From Sphingomonas sanguinis NBRC 13937 (lineage in GTDB: Bacteria; Pseudomonadota; Alphaproteobacteria; Sphingomonadales; Sphingomonadaceae), in assembly GCF_001591005.1 (NCBI RefSeq), contig NZ_BCTY01000008.1:36430-100429 (forward strand): a stretch of 64,000 bases of DNA, read 5' to 3'. Position numbers and translations under genes: made by a program. The notes under the pieces are model-generated. The model had not been told where the DNA came from, did no database searches, and saw nothing but the letters and a program-made list of their open reading frames with translations. Position 1 is the stretch's first letter. Each line of letters starts with the position of its first letter. Shown here in pieces: positions 9,116 to 18,003 of this stretch.

Positions 9116-9888
9116 CAGCCGAGCACCAGCGTTTCGGTGGCGGCAAGGCCCTCGCGGATGATGACCAGCATATAGTCACCCATGGCGGGGAAGGCGATGG
9201 CGATGGCGATGACGCCGATGGTCAGCGAGGCGGGCAGGCCGACCGAGAACAGGTTGAGCGAGGGGGCCGCGCGGCTCATCATCCCCATGACGAGGTTCAG
9301 GCACAGCAGCAGGAACCCGACCGGCAGCGCCAGCAACAGCCCCGCCAGGAATGCGTAAGAGCCGAACAGCGCGATCGCCCGGAACTGCGCCGGACCCATC
9401 CATGCCTGGCCGGGCGGGAGTGCGGTGTAGCTTTTGACGATCGTGTCGACCAGGACGAGGTGCCCGTCGACCGACAGGAACAACAGGGTCAGCATCACCG
9501 TGAAGAACTGGCCCAGCGCCTGGGTTGAGCGGCCGTTGAGCGGATCGATCGTGGCGGCGAAGTTGATGCCCATCGACCCGCCGATCAGCTCGCTGGCGAC
9601 CAGGGGGGCGGTGAAGGCGACCTGCAGGATCAGGCCGAGCGCCAGGCCCACGATCGCCTCGGCGACGACGGCCATGATGGTGGGGACCGCGAAGATCACG
9701 GGCGGCGGCACGACGGGGTGCGCCATGTTGACCAGAAAGGCGATGGCCCCGGCCAGGCTGATGCGCACCGGCAGGGGGATCGACACCGCGCCGAACACCG
9801 GCGCGGTGATGAACGCCGCCCCGACCCGGATCATGATGAACAGGATCGCCCAGGCCTGCGGCTCGATCGAGAGGCCGAAGCCCAGCAT
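9115..9888 (-). CDS. fliR: Flagellar export gate protein FliR
   Basis: FliR assembles with FliP and FliQ into the export pore of the basal body. The 257-residue protein is highly hydrophobic, with about six membrane segments, and has the family stretch VRISLAGAIAFLV near residue 50. Gene order fliP-fliQ-fliR-flhB is the standard one. The start ATG is 4 bp after the fliQ stop. The length is normal. Confidence 0.96.
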   Translation of the reverse strand: MLGFGLSIEPQAWAILFIMIRVGAAFITAPVFGAVSIPLPVRISLAGAIAFLVNMAHPVVPPPVIFAVPTIMAVVAEAIVGLALGLILQVAFTAPLVASELIGGSMGINFAATIDPLNGRSTQALGQFFTVMLTLLFLSVDGHLVLVDTIVKSYTALPPGQAWMGPAQFRAIALFGSYAFLAGLLLALPVGFLLLCLNLVMGMMSRAAPSLNLFSVGLPASLTIGVIAIAIAFPAMGDYMLVIIREGLAATETLVLG

Positions 9889-9892
9889 GCTA

Positions 9893-10162
9893 TTACTTGA
9901 CCAGGTCCGGGATGCGCTCGAACATGCTGACGGTGAAGTCGCTCAGCAGGCCCATGATCAGGCTGCCGAAGATCAGGATCGACACGGCGACGACGATCAG
10001 CTTGGGCACGAAGGACAAGGTCTGCTCGTTGATCGAGGTCGCGGCCTGCACCATGCCGATGACCAGGCCCGACACCAGCACCGGCAACAGGATCGGCGCG
10101 GCGGCGAGCGCCAGCACCCACATGGTCTGGTTGGCCAGCGTCAGGAAATATTCGGCGTCCAT
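9893..10162 (-). CDS. fliQ: Flagellar export gate protein FliQ
   Basis: FliQ is an 89-residue two-helix membrane protein of the export pore, four copies per FliP5R1 complex in the known structures. The sequence shows two hydrophobic segments (about 15-40 and 50-75) with the family motif ATSINEQTLSFVPK between them. The gene sits 299 bp downstream of fliP, a large gap in an otherwise tight operon, and that gap contains a dispersed repeat. Confidence 0.97.
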   Translation of the reverse strand: MDAEYFLTLANQTMWVLALAAAPILLPVLVSGLVIGMVQAATSINEQTLSFVPKLIVVAVSILIFGSLIMGLLSDFTVSMFERIPDLVK

Positions 10163-10295
10163 GATGCGGTCTTCGTCCCATAGGGGGTGTTTGCATGACC
10201 CTTGGCATGGCTTCGGGCTGACACGGATTATGGTTGAGATTGGTTAACGAAGGCCTGCCACGCGACGCCGAAATGCCGGAATTCAGCCTCGACTC

Positions 10296-10436
10296 ATTCC
10301 TCCCCTTGCAGGGGAGGTGGCAGGCCGTAGGCCTGACGGAGGGGTGTCCCGGTTCGCGCTCGAGGTCCATCCTCGCAAGCGGTGACACCCCTCCACCATG
10401 CTGCGCATGGTCCCCCTCCCCTGCAAGGGGAGGAAT
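10296..10436. repeat. Dispersed palindromic repeat, copy 2, between fliP and fliQ
   Basis: This 141-bp copy begins ATTCCTCCCC and ends GGGGAGGAAT, a perfect terminal inverted repeat, and each end also forms a CCTCCCC/GGGGAGG hairpin around TGCA. The internal GGCAGGCCGTAGGCCTGACG and GGGGTGTC/GACACCCC parts match copy 1 at 4115-4234, while the centre differs in length and sequence. It lies in the 299-bp space between fliP and fliQ, inside the export-gate operon. Nothing else was recognised in that space. Confidence 0.9.
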
Positions 10437-10461
10437 AAGGGCCGTGCCGCTTAAGCCCCCG

Positions 10462-11355
10462 CTACGTCGCGAAACTGTTGGCCAAACTGCCCATGGTCAG
10501 TGCCCATCCATCGACCAGCACGAACAGCAGCAGCTTGAACGGCAGCGAGATGATCGAGGGCGACAGCATCATCATGCCCAGCGCCATCAGCACGGTGGCG
10601 ACCACCAGGTCGATGACGATGAAGGGCAGGAAGATCAGGAAGCCGATCTGGAAGGCGGTCTTCAGCTCCGAGGTGACGAAGGCGGGCAGCAGCACCGAAT
10701 AGGGAATGTCGTTGGGGCTGGCATAGGGGCCCGACTTCGCCATTTCGGCGAACATCGTCACGTCCTTGATCCGGGTCTGCTTGGCCATGAAGGCGTGGAG
10801 CGGCGCGCCGGCCGCCTTGATCATCTCGGTGCCGGGCAGTTTGCCCTCGGCATAGGGCTGGATGGCTTGCGTGTTCATCTGGTTGATGGTCGGCGCCATG
10901 ATGAACAGCGACAGGAAGACCGACAGGCCGATCAGCACCTGGTTGGGCGGGGTCTGTTGCAGGCCCAGCGCCTGGCGCAGGATGGCGAGCACGATGACGA
11001 TCCGGGTGAAGCTGGTCATCATCAGGATGATGCCCGGCAGGATCGTCAGCAGGCCCATGATGATCAGGACCTGGAGCGACAGGCTCAGCGATCCCGAACC
11101 GCCATTGGCGCCGCCGCCCAGCTGGCCGATCGCGCGATCGACCGCGTCGCCTACTCCGGGAGCCGGAGCGGCGGCCGGAGCCGCGACCGGTGCGGCGGCG
11201 GGCGTCGCTTGGGCAAAGGCGGGCATCGCGATGACGAAGGCCAGCAGCAGGGCCAGGAGTATCCACAGCGGCTTCAGGCTGCGCGAAGGGCGTGCGTCCT
11301 GGCGCGTGCGGATCAGCGCGGGGCCGGTGCCCCGGCGGGTGACGGAAATGCTCAC
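10462..11355 (-). CDS. fliP: Flagellar export gate protein FliP
   Basis: FliP forms the pentameric core of the export pore. The 297-residue protein starts with a cleavable-type signal (hydrophobic residues 30-48, then AFA), an Ala/Pro linker, and the conserved C-terminal membrane domain with LTILPGIILMMTSFTRIVIV and the FLIFLPFIVIDLVVATVLMA segment. The start is GTG and overlaps the fliO stop as GTGA. The N-terminal extension before the signal is a little long, so translation might begin further in. Confidence 0.96.
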   Translation of the reverse strand: MSISVTRRGTGPALIRTRQDARPSRSLKPLWILLALLLAFVIAMPAFAQATPAAAPVAAPAAAPAPGVGDAVDRAIGQLGGGANGGSGSLSLSLQVLIIMGLLTILPGIILMMTSFTRIVIVLAILRQALGLQQTPPNQVLIGLSVFLSLFIMAPTINQMNTQAIQPYAEGKLPGTEMIKAAGAPLHAFMAKQTRIKDVTMFAEMAKSGPYASPNDIPYSVLLPAFVTSELKTAFQIGFLIFLPFIVIDLVVATVLMALGMMMLSPSIISLPFKLLLFVLVDGWALTMGSLANSFAT

Positions 11356-11705
11356 TGGTCGAACTTCTTGGGTGCGAAGCGCGACACGAAGTCACGGCCG
11401 CGCGCGGTCATCGGCTCCATCGGCGTCGGCGTGACCGGCGTCGCGGGGCCCTTGCCCTCGACCTTGTCGACCAGCTGGACACCGCCGCGGCCGACCGAGA
11501 CGAGCAGGTTGCGCCCCTCGAACTCGATGACCGCCAGGCGCAGGCCGGGCGAGATCATCATCGTCTCGCGCACCTGGATCAGCCGCGTCGCGGGCCGCCC
11601 CGGCATCCGGCTTTCCAGCCGCCGCCAGAGGTACAGGCACCCGATCATCAGGCCGCAGATCAGCGGCAGCAGGACGACCAGTTTCAGGATGTAGGACCAG
11701 AGCAT
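11352..11705 (-). CDS. fliO: Flagellar export assembly protein FliO
   Basis: FliO is a small single-pass membrane protein that helps the FliP ring to assemble. This 117-residue product has one N-terminal membrane segment (about 5-27) followed by an Arg-rich cytoplasmic domain. That domain has the pattern RLIQVRETMMISPGLRLAVI...GRNLLVSVG, resembling the FliO fold. Its position between fliN and fliP is the normal one. Sequence conservation in this family is low, so context carries much of the call. Confidence 0.87.
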   Translation of the reverse strand: MLWSYILKLVVLLPLICGLMIGCLYLWRRLESRMPGRPATRLIQVRETMMISPGLRLAVIEFEGRNLLVSVGRGGVQLVDKVEGKGPATPVTPTPMEPMTARGRDFVSRFAPKKFDQ

Positions 11706-11713
11706 GGGATGGA

Positions 11714-12004
11714 TCAGCCGCGCTTGTCGGGGTTGACCAGCTCGGTCATGCGCACGCCGAAGCGGTCGCCGACCGTCACCACCTCGCCGCGGCCGATCAG
11801 CGTGCCGTTGACCAGCACGTCGAGCAGCTCATTGGCCTGGCGGTCCAGCTCGATGACGCTCGATTCGGACAGCGCCAGCAGCTCGCGCAGCGACAGCTGG
11901 GTCGAGCCGATCTCTACGGTCAGCTTGACGTCGACATCCTGGAGCAGCCGGAAATTGGCCGCGACCGATGTGTCGACGGGGAAACCCCCGGCCATGTCGT
12001 TCAT
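11714..12004 (-). CDS. fliN: Flagellar motor switch protein FliN
   Basis: FliN builds the lower C-ring of the motor together with FliM and takes part in direction switching and export docking. The 96-residue protein is essentially a single SpoA domain with DVDVKLTVEIGSTQLSLREL and the hydrophobic DVLVNGTLIGRGEVVTVGDR core. It is short but complete for a FliN. Its start overlaps the fliM stop by 4 bp. Confidence 0.97.
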   Translation of the reverse strand: MNDMAGGFPVDTSVAANFRLLQDVDVKLTVEIGSTQLSLRELLALSESSVIELDRQANELLDVLVNGTLIGRGEVVTVGDRFGVRMTELVNPDKRG

Positions 12005-12981
12005 TCGTGATGTCCTTCGTAGGATTGCGCGATCGCCTCGGGCGGCCGGGCGAGCGAGGTAAGCTGGACCGCGGCGCGGCCGTTGGAGGTGCCGACGGTG
12101 CCCGTGCCGAGCAAGTCGCCACCGACCATCACCGGCACTTCCGGGCCGAAACTGATCGGGATCACGTCACCGGTCTTCAGCTCCATCAGGCGGCTGAGCG
12201 GCACGACGGGTTCGGCCAGCACGGAGCGGACCGGGAAGCGCACGGTCATCACCGCACGGGTCAGGTCGCCGCGCCAGGTGGGATGCGCCTCGCCCTGCTT
12301 GTCGACGACCTTGCCGGTCAGGGCGGAGCCATGCGGCTTCAGCGCGCTGACCGGATAGAGGATGTCGAGCATCGAGGGGCGACGATCCTGTCGCGCGATG
12401 CCGAAACGGGTGACGATCATCGCGTCCTCGGCCTCGATCCCCGACAGCAGGGCGGGCGAGGATTCGGGGCGACCGGCGCGGAAGTCGAGCCGAGCGAGCG
12501 ATTCCCAGGCGTTGCGCATCGGCGTCGCCATCATGTCGCCCAGCTGGGTCACCATCGCCTCGGCCGCGGGCGAGAATTCGGGCGGCAGCGGATCGGGCAC
12601 CGCACCGGTGCCGCCGAAGAACAGGTCGATCAGGGACAGGCCGAAACCGCCCTCGATGACGATCAGGGCCTGGGCATCGTTGGTCATGCCGTTCATCGAC
12701 GTCATGACCATGGGCAGCCAGGCGCTCAGGCCGTCGCCACGTTCGGCCCGGTAATCGGAAAAGCGCTGGACGACCAGCGGCTCGGCCCAGCAGCGCAGTT
12801 CCTCGCGCAGGAGCGATTCGAACAATCCACGCAACGTCCGCGCCAGGCGCGCGGACAGATGCTGCATCGTGTGAAGGTCGCCGAACGGATTGATCTTGTG
12901 CGAACCCAGCACGCCGTGATCAGCGACATACTGATCACGGGCGCGTTCGCGTCGTTCAACCTGAGGGGCGGCGTTAACCAT
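12001..12981 (-). CDS. fliM: Flagellar motor switch protein FliM
   Basis: FliM links the FliG torque ring to FliN and in most bacteria binds phosphorylated CheY. The 326-residue protein has the middle CheC-like domain and a C-terminal SpoA domain. The expected N-terminal CheY-binding signature (LSQxEIDALL) is not evident: the protein begins with VNAAPQVERRERARDQYVAD instead. Either switching signals reach this motor differently or the peptide has diverged. The gene is in the standard place between fliL and fliN. Confidence 0.93.
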   Translation of the reverse strand: MVNAAPQVERRERARDQYVADHGVLGSHKINPFGDLHTMQHLSARLARTLRGLFESLLREELRCWAEPLVVQRFSDYRAERGDGLSAWLPMVMTSMNGMTNDAQALIVIEGGFGLSLIDLFFGGTGAVPDPLPPEFSPAAEAMVTQLGDMMATPMRNAWESLARLDFRAGRPESSPALLSGIEAEDAMIVTRFGIARQDRRPSMLDILYPVSALKPHGSALTGKVVDKQGEAHPTWRGDLTRAVMTVRFPVRSVLAEPVVPLSRLMELKTGDVIPISFGPEVPVMVGGDLLGTGTVGTSNGRAAVQLTSLARPPEAIAQSYEGHHE

Positions 12982-12984
12982 GCC

Positions 12985-13692
12985 TCACTGAACAACGAAA
13001 TTGGTAAAGTAGACGTTAGCGATGCCGCCGAATCCCTCCTTTTGGCGAAGAATCTCGTTGATCGAGTCCACTAGGCGGCGTTGCAGCTGGCGCTTGCCCT
13101 CGCCCGAGGTCACCATGTCCTCACTGGCATCGCCCAGGGTCAGCAGGATCGCCGAGCGGACCGCCAGGTCGTTGGTCTTCAGATTATTGATGACCGTATC
13201 GTCATAGGGGGTCGAGACGGCGAGGCCGACCTGGACGATATGCACCGAGTCGCGCAGGTTCGAGGTGAAGTCCTTGGGAAGCTGGTAGTAGTTGGAGGCA
13301 TAACGCTCGCCGCCGTCGCCGACGGGCGTCTTCATGCCGACATTCTCGTGCGTGTCGCCGCCTTCGCCGCCCTCGCCATGGCCGCCACCTTCGCCGCCGC
13401 CATGACCGCCTTCGCCGCCCTCACCCTCGGCGCCGGCACGCTTCTGCTCGGACTTGGGAACCAGCTTGGGCCCCGGATGGCTGGCATCGGCCTCGGCTTC
13501 CTCCTTGGCGGCCTTGTCCTTCTCGGAGCTGCCATGGCCGCCGATCAGCCCGGAGCTGGCGGCATAGAGGCCCGCGCCGACACCGCCGCCCAGCAGGACG
13601 AGCACGCCGACGACCATGATGATGATCTTGCCGAGTTTGCCCTTCTTCTTCTTGGGCGCGTCCTCGGCGGATGTGTCTTTCGCGTCGCTCAT
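12985..13692 (-). CDS. fliL: Flagellar basal-body protein FliL
   Basis: FliL surrounds the stator units and supports motor torque. The 235-residue product has a Lys-rich cytoplasmic N-terminus (KKKKGKLGK), one membrane helix (about 24-48) and a periplasmic domain. Between them is an unusually Gly/Glu/His-rich linker (about 85-115, repeats such as GGEGGHGGG). The C-terminal part, with VGLAVSTPYDDTVINN and the final NVYFTNFVVQ, is typical of FliL. The linker makes it longer than many family members. The fliM start is 3 bp downstream. Confidence 0.94.
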   Translation of the reverse strand: MSDAKDTSAEDAPKKKKGKLGKIIIMVVGVLVLLGGGVGAGLYAASSGLIGGHGSSEKDKAAKEEAEADASHPGPKLVPKSEQKRAGAEGEGGEGGHGGGEGGGHGEGGEGGDTHENVGMKTPVGDGGERYASNYYQLPKDFTSNLRDSVHIVQVGLAVSTPYDDTVINNLKTNDLAVRSAILLTLGDASEDMVTSGEGKRQLQRRLVDSINEILRQKEGFGGIANVYFTNFVVQ

Positions 13693-13703
13693 TGCTCAGT
13701 TCC

Positions 13704-15398
13704 TCAGGCGATTCGGGTGGATGGGGTGGTGGGAGAGGTGGTGGCGGACGATCCGGCCTCCGCCTCGTCGGAAAGACTGGTATCCGGGCTGCGCGGCCGG
13801 GTCGGCATCACGGGCATGGGCTGCGCGGGCGCGCGCTGGTCGCGCATCGACTGGCCCATATCGGACCCCGCCATGCCGCCCGTCGCGACGGCCGTGTCGC
13901 CGAGCCGCATCCCCTTGTCCTCGGCCAGCCGGGCGAGCGTCGCATGGGCATCGGCCAGCATCGTGGCGGTCTGCGCCTGCTCGGCGGTGAAGTGCAGATG
14001 CGTGCCGCCCGCGTCATGGCGAATCGCGACCGCGATCCCGCCCAGCGCGTCGGGTGACAGCTGAATCCGCGTGTCGGCGGTGGCGGCATCCTCGCGCATC
14101 CGGTGGATGCGCTCGATCATGCCCTGCGGCCAATGCGCCTGGGTCATGTCGAGCGGCTTTTGATCGGTCGCGCCGGCGGCGGTCACGGGACGCGCCAGCT
14201 CGCCGGTCGCCAGCGCGGTGGGATCGAAGGTGCTGGTCGTGGCGGTCGTGAGACCGTCGATCGGGTCCTCGTCGCGCGCCTTGGTTGTCGACCGGTCGCG
14301 CAGCGCCCCCGCCAGTATCCCGACCATTGCGGACGCCTGGCCCGGCTGAGTCACGGTCAACGGACCGCTGGGCAGGGGCGTCATGGCGAGCGGCGGGGTG
14401 GTTGCCGTGACGGTCTGGCTGTCGAGCGTCGCGCCCGCGCGGTCCGGTGCGACCACGGTCAGCGTGGCGTCCGGCGCGGGCGGTGTGGCGGGCGGCACGG
14501 TCCGGGGCATCACCGTCGCCAGCAAACCGATGGTCGCGCTGGCCTGGGCAGGCTGGGTCACGGTCAGGGGACCGGTCGGCAGGCTGGGTGGTGCCGTTGG
14601 CTCGGTTGTCGCTGCCATCGGCATCGCGACCAGCCGGAACGCAGGCGTCGTCGCTGGCGTCGCGAGGGCGGTGGTGGTGGTCGGCAATGCCGTCGTCTGG
14701 CGCAGTGTTTGCAGAATCGTCGGGTCGATTGTGGGCTTGGCCGTGGTGCTGGCGTCGAGCGGGACAACCATCGACGGCGGCACGGGCAGCGCGTCGATGG
14801 GGCTGACGGCCGGACGCGCTGTCGTGGACTCAACCAAGGGCGGAGCTGCGTCGGTCGGCTGCACAGGCTGCGCGTCAATGGGGTTCGTGGCCGGACGGAC
14901 TGGTGCGCCGTCGACCAGCAAAAGGGCCATGTCGGACGATGGCAAACCTGTCGCGTCGCCCGGCGATGGTGACGCAGAGACAGGCTGCGGAGCGAGCGAT
15001 GGCGCGGCGCGGGTCGTCGTGACCGCGACGGTGGCGCTGGCGACCGTCACCGTTACCGGGCTATCCGCCGCCACCACAGGTGCGGCTGGATCGGCTATGA
15101 CCGGCAAGGGCAGGGGCAAGGTTGGTGTCGGCAAGACGTTGCCGGGTTGCGCTGCCGCTTCACCGTCAGATGTTGCCGGAGTGTCGTCCCGATCCGTGTT
15201 GTCATCGGCCAGCGCCCGGCCGACGATATGGACGGCCTTGTCGTCGGTCGGGATGGCCGCATTCGACTTGGCGTTCAAAAAGTCAGCAAAACTGGTGGGT
15301 TGGCCGGTCGCCGTGCCGCTATCGGGCCGCGTTCGGGCCGATGCCGTCCGGCTGGGCGGCGGTGCGTCGGGCGCAAGGAAAGATGAAATGGCTGACAT
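13704..15398 (-). CDS. fliK: Flagellar hook-length control protein FliK
   Basis: FliK is exported during hook growth and acts as a ruler, triggering the FlhB switch when the hook is full length. The 564-residue product is dominated by Ala/Thr/Pro/Val-rich low-complexity sequence (about 20-420), with imperfect repeats such as SGPLTVTQP. The C-terminal domain (about 440-520) carries IQLSPDALGGIAVAIRHDAG and HLHFTAEQAQT, the conserved hook-length domain. Position between fliJ and fliL fits. The disordered length varies widely in this family. Confidence 0.92.
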   Translation of the reverse strand: MSAISSFLAPDAPPPSRTASARTRPDSGTATGQPTSFADFLNAKSNAAIPTDDKAVHIVGRALADDNTDRDDTPATSDGEAAAQPGNVLPTPTLPLPLPVIADPAAPVVAADSPVTVTVASATVAVTTTRAAPSLAPQPVSASPSPGDATGLPSSDMALLLVDGAPVRPATNPIDAQPVQPTDAAPPLVESTTARPAVSPIDALPVPPSMVVPLDASTTAKPTIDPTILQTLRQTTALPTTTTALATPATTPAFRLVAMPMAATTEPTAPPSLPTGPLTVTQPAQASATIGLLATVMPRTVPPATPPAPDATLTVVAPDRAGATLDSQTVTATTPPLAMTPLPSGPLTVTQPGQASAMVGILAGALRDRSTTKARDEDPIDGLTTATTSTFDPTALATGELARPVTAAGATDQKPLDMTQAHWPQGMIERIHRMREDAATADTRIQLSPDALGGIAVAIRHDAGGTHLHFTAEQAQTATMLADAHATLARLAEDKGMRLGDTAVATGGMAGSDMGQSMRDQRAPAQPMPVMPTRPRSPDTSLSDEAEAGSSATTSPTTPSTRIA

Positions 15399-15410
15399 GA
15401 CAGGCCCGCA

Positions 15411-15851
15411 TCAGCAAGGATCGTGCCGGTTTTGCGAGCGGCGCGGACCGGCGGCGGGCATGTCCTCCAGCGCGCGCATTTCGGCACGGATCGCGGCGGC
15501 ACGGGCGCGTTCCAGCAGCTTTTCGACGGCGGTCTGATCGCGCTTGGCTTCGCGCGTCTGCTCGGCGGCCTGCTCCGCGCGCCGCTCGGCAACGCTGACG
15601 CGCGAGGCTGCGGCCTCGGCCGATTCGAGCAGGCGGCCGCGAAAATGCGCGCTTGCCATCAACGAAGCGGCGGCGGTGGCGGGCGCGGCGATGGGCGACA
15701 CCGCCTCGACCAGCTGAGCGATACGCTGCGACAATTGCTGCTCGGTCGCGACCCGCTCCTGCGCGCGAGCCTCGTCGGCGCGGGTCAGGTTGAGTTGCAG
15801 CGTGCGGACCCGGTGAAGCCGGTTCAGCATCGTCTGTTGCCGGGAGGCCAT
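15411..15851 (-). CDS. fliJ: Flagellar export protein FliJ
   Basis: FliJ is a coiled-coil stalk protein that sits in the FliI ATPase ring and shuttles chaperones. The 146-residue product is largely helical with Gln/Arg/Glu-rich heptads (about 5-55 and 80-130), no membrane segment and no other domain. The family is weakly conserved, so the call leans on length, coiled-coil character and the position directly after fliI. Confidence 0.82.
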   Translation of the reverse strand: MASRQQTMLNRLHRVRTLQLNLTRADEARAQERVATEQQLSQRIAQLVEAVSPIAAPATAAASLMASAHFRGRLLESAEAAASRVSVAERRAEQAAEQTREAKRDQTAVEKLLERARAAAIRAEMRALEDMPAAGPRRSQNRHDPC

Positions 15852-15868
15852 GTCAGCTTACCTTCGGG

Positions 15869-17206
15869 TCAGAGGCCGGGCTGGCCGAACACGCCGACCA
15901 GCTCCTCGACCGCATGGTCGAGCGGCACGATCTCGTCGGCGTCCTGGCGGATATATTCCATCACCGCCGGGTGGCAGGCGATGGCGGCGTCGATCGCGGG
16001 ATCGGCCCCGGCGCGATAGGCACCCATCAGCACCAGGTCGCGATTTTCCTCATAGGTCGCCAGGTGACGGCGCAACGTGCGCGCGGCCATGGCATGCGGC
16101 TTGCCGACGATATCGGTCATCACACGGCTGACCGAGGGACCGATATCGATCGCCGGATAGACGCCGCGCTCGGCCAGATGGCGGTTGAGCACGATATGCC
16201 CGTCCAGGATCGAGCGCGCCGAGTCGACGACCGGATCATTGCCGTCGTCGCCGTCCGCCAGCACCGTGTAGATGGCGGTGATCGAACCGGTGCCATGCGC
16301 ATCCGCGCCCGCCCGCTCGATCAGATTGGGCAGCATCGCGATGGCGGACGGCGGATAGCCGCGCGCGGAGGCGGGTTCTCCCAGCGCCAGCCCGATCTCG
16401 CGACCGGCATGGGCGACGCGGGTCAGCGAATCCATGATGAGGAGGACCTTCTTGCCCTCGGCACGGAATGCTTCTGCAATGGCCGTGGCGCGCAGGGCGC
16501 CGCGAATGCGCAGCACCGGCGAGTGGTTGGCGGGCACCGCGACCACGACTGAGCGCGCGCGGGCCTCCCCTGCGACCTTGGTCTCCAGAAAGTCGGCGAC
16601 CTCGCGGCTGCGCTCGCCGATCAGGCCGATGACGATGACGTCGGCGCGCGCGGCGCGGACCATCATGCCCAGCAGCACCGACTTGCCGACGCCCGAGCCC
16701 GCCATGATGCCGACGCGCTGGCCCTGGCCGATGGTCAGCAGGCCGTTGATCGCGCGCACCCCGACGTCCAGCGGCTCGCGCACCCGGCCGCGATCGAGCG
16801 GCGACTGCATCTTGCCCGCCAGCGGCCAGCGGCCCGCGCCGCGAATGGGACCCAGGCCGTCGATCGGCTTGCCCGACCCGTCGACCACGCGGCCCAGCAT
16901 CGCCGCGCCGACCTCGGCCTCACCCGGAGCGCCGAGCGGACGCACCGGCGCACGGGGAAGGAGCGCGGCGGGACCACCCAGATTCATCAGGAGCGTGCGG
17001 CCGTTGCGGAACCCGATCACCTCGGCCTCGACGCGCGTCTCGGCATCGTCGCCGATGGCGCAGACCGTACCGACCGGCAGCGACAGGCCGACCGCTTCCA
17101 TCAACAGCCCGTCATAGGACGACAGGCGGCCGCAGACCGCGGCACGCGGCGCGAAATGCGCGCTCGCCAGCGTATCCAGATAATCGGCGGCGAAGCGGTT
17201 CAGCAT
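15869..17206 (-). CDS. fliI: Flagellum-specific ATPase FliI
   Basis: FliI is the hexameric ATPase of the export apparatus, related to the F1 beta subunit. The 445-residue protein has the Walker A motif GSGVGKS at residues 170-176, the Walker B region KKVLLIMDSLTR, and the family stretch GDDGNDPVVDSARSILDGHI. The ATG at 17206 overlaps fliH by 7 bp. The frame stays open further upstream, but that part is Arg-rich nonsense lying inside fliH. Confidence 0.98.
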   Translation of the reverse strand: MLNRFAADYLDTLASAHFAPRAAVCGRLSSYDGLLMEAVGLSLPVGTVCAIGDDAETRVEAEVIGFRNGRTLLMNLGGPAALLPRAPVRPLGAPGEAEVGAAMLGRVVDGSGKPIDGLGPIRGAGRWPLAGKMQSPLDRGRVREPLDVGVRAINGLLTIGQGQRVGIMAGSGVGKSVLLGMMVRAARADVIVIGLIGERSREVADFLETKVAGEARARSVVVAVPANHSPVLRIRGALRATAIAEAFRAEGKKVLLIMDSLTRVAHAGREIGLALGEPASARGYPPSAIAMLPNLIERAGADAHGTGSITAIYTVLADGDDGNDPVVDSARSILDGHIVLNRHLAERGVYPAIDIGPSVSRVMTDIVGKPHAMAARTLRRHLATYEENRDLVLMGAYRAGADPAIDAAIACHPAVMEYIRQDADEIVPLDHAVEELVGVFGQPGL

Positions 17207-18003
17207 TGGGGAACGGGCACCTTGTCCATGACGGCGGCGAGCTGGTCGAGCCACAGGCGCGGGCCGTCCTCGACGATGGTGGAGGCGCTTTCCAGCACGA
17301 AGCTGCCGCGCTCGATGGTCGGGTCGCCGACCGGGAAGATGGTCTGCGGCAGGCGACCGTCGAGCAGCGCGACGTCTTCGGGGTGGACACGCAACATCGC
17401 CGATTCCTGTGCATCGGTCAGCAGGTCGACCGCCCCCTCGATCCGGGCGGTCAGCCGGTCGGCATCGATACCGATCTCGCCCACCAGCCGGGTGACGAGC
17501 GCCATGACCGTGTGGCGCAGCTGTCCCGCGATCAGCTCGCGGTCGATGCGTGCGGCCAGCGCCTGGGTGATGCCGTCGAGCAGCTGGCCATCGCGCGCCT
17601 GCCCGGCGGCGAGCGCCTGGAACTCGGCGGTCGCGGCCTCGACACCCTCGGCATAACCCTCGGCATGACCGGCGGCGCGCGCCATCGCGATCGGATCGGC
17701 GGCAGGATCGGCACCGGGTTCGCACGCGGCAAAGGGGTCCCAGCCGTCGGTCGGGTCCTCGGCGCGGTTGACCGGGTGGAAGTGGCGCGGCTTGACCTCG
17801 CCCGCCGGTTCGGCGGCAGACTGGCCGCCCGGCATGGGCGAGCGCGCCCGGAACGAGATCGGCCCCGAACCCAGGTCGATGCCCAGACCGGCCAGACCCG
17901 GCAAGTCGGTGCGGGCAAAGCCGCCCGGCGGGGTGAAGGCCTGTTGCAGCGCGGCGGCGGCCGCATTCTGCCGGGCCGAGAAGCCCGCGACGAAATCAGA
18001 CAT
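17200..18003 (-). CDS. fliH: Flagellar export ATPase regulator FliH
   Basis: FliH holds FliI in check and tethers it to the C-ring. The 267-residue protein has a variable N-terminus, then the Ala/Glu-rich GxxxG-like helix (AMARAAGHAEGYAEGVEAA, near 110-128) typical of FliH, and a C-terminal domain with VRVHPEDVALL-like sequence. Overlaps of 8 bp with fliG and 7 bp with fliI show tight coupling. The N-terminal 90 residues have no recognisable domain. Confidence 0.92.
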   Translation of the reverse strand: MSDFVAGFSARQNAAAAALQQAFTPPGGFARTDLPGLAGLGIDLGSGPISFRARSPMPGGQSAAEPAGEVKPRHFHPVNRAEDPTDGWDPFAACEPGADPAADPIAMARAAGHAEGYAEGVEAATAEFQALAAGQARDGQLLDGITQALAARIDRELIAGQLRHTVMALVTRLVGEIGIDADRLTARIEGAVDLLTDAQESAMLRVHPEDVALLDGRLPQTIFPVGDPTIERGSFVLESASTIVEDGPRLWLDQLAAVMDKVPVPQC

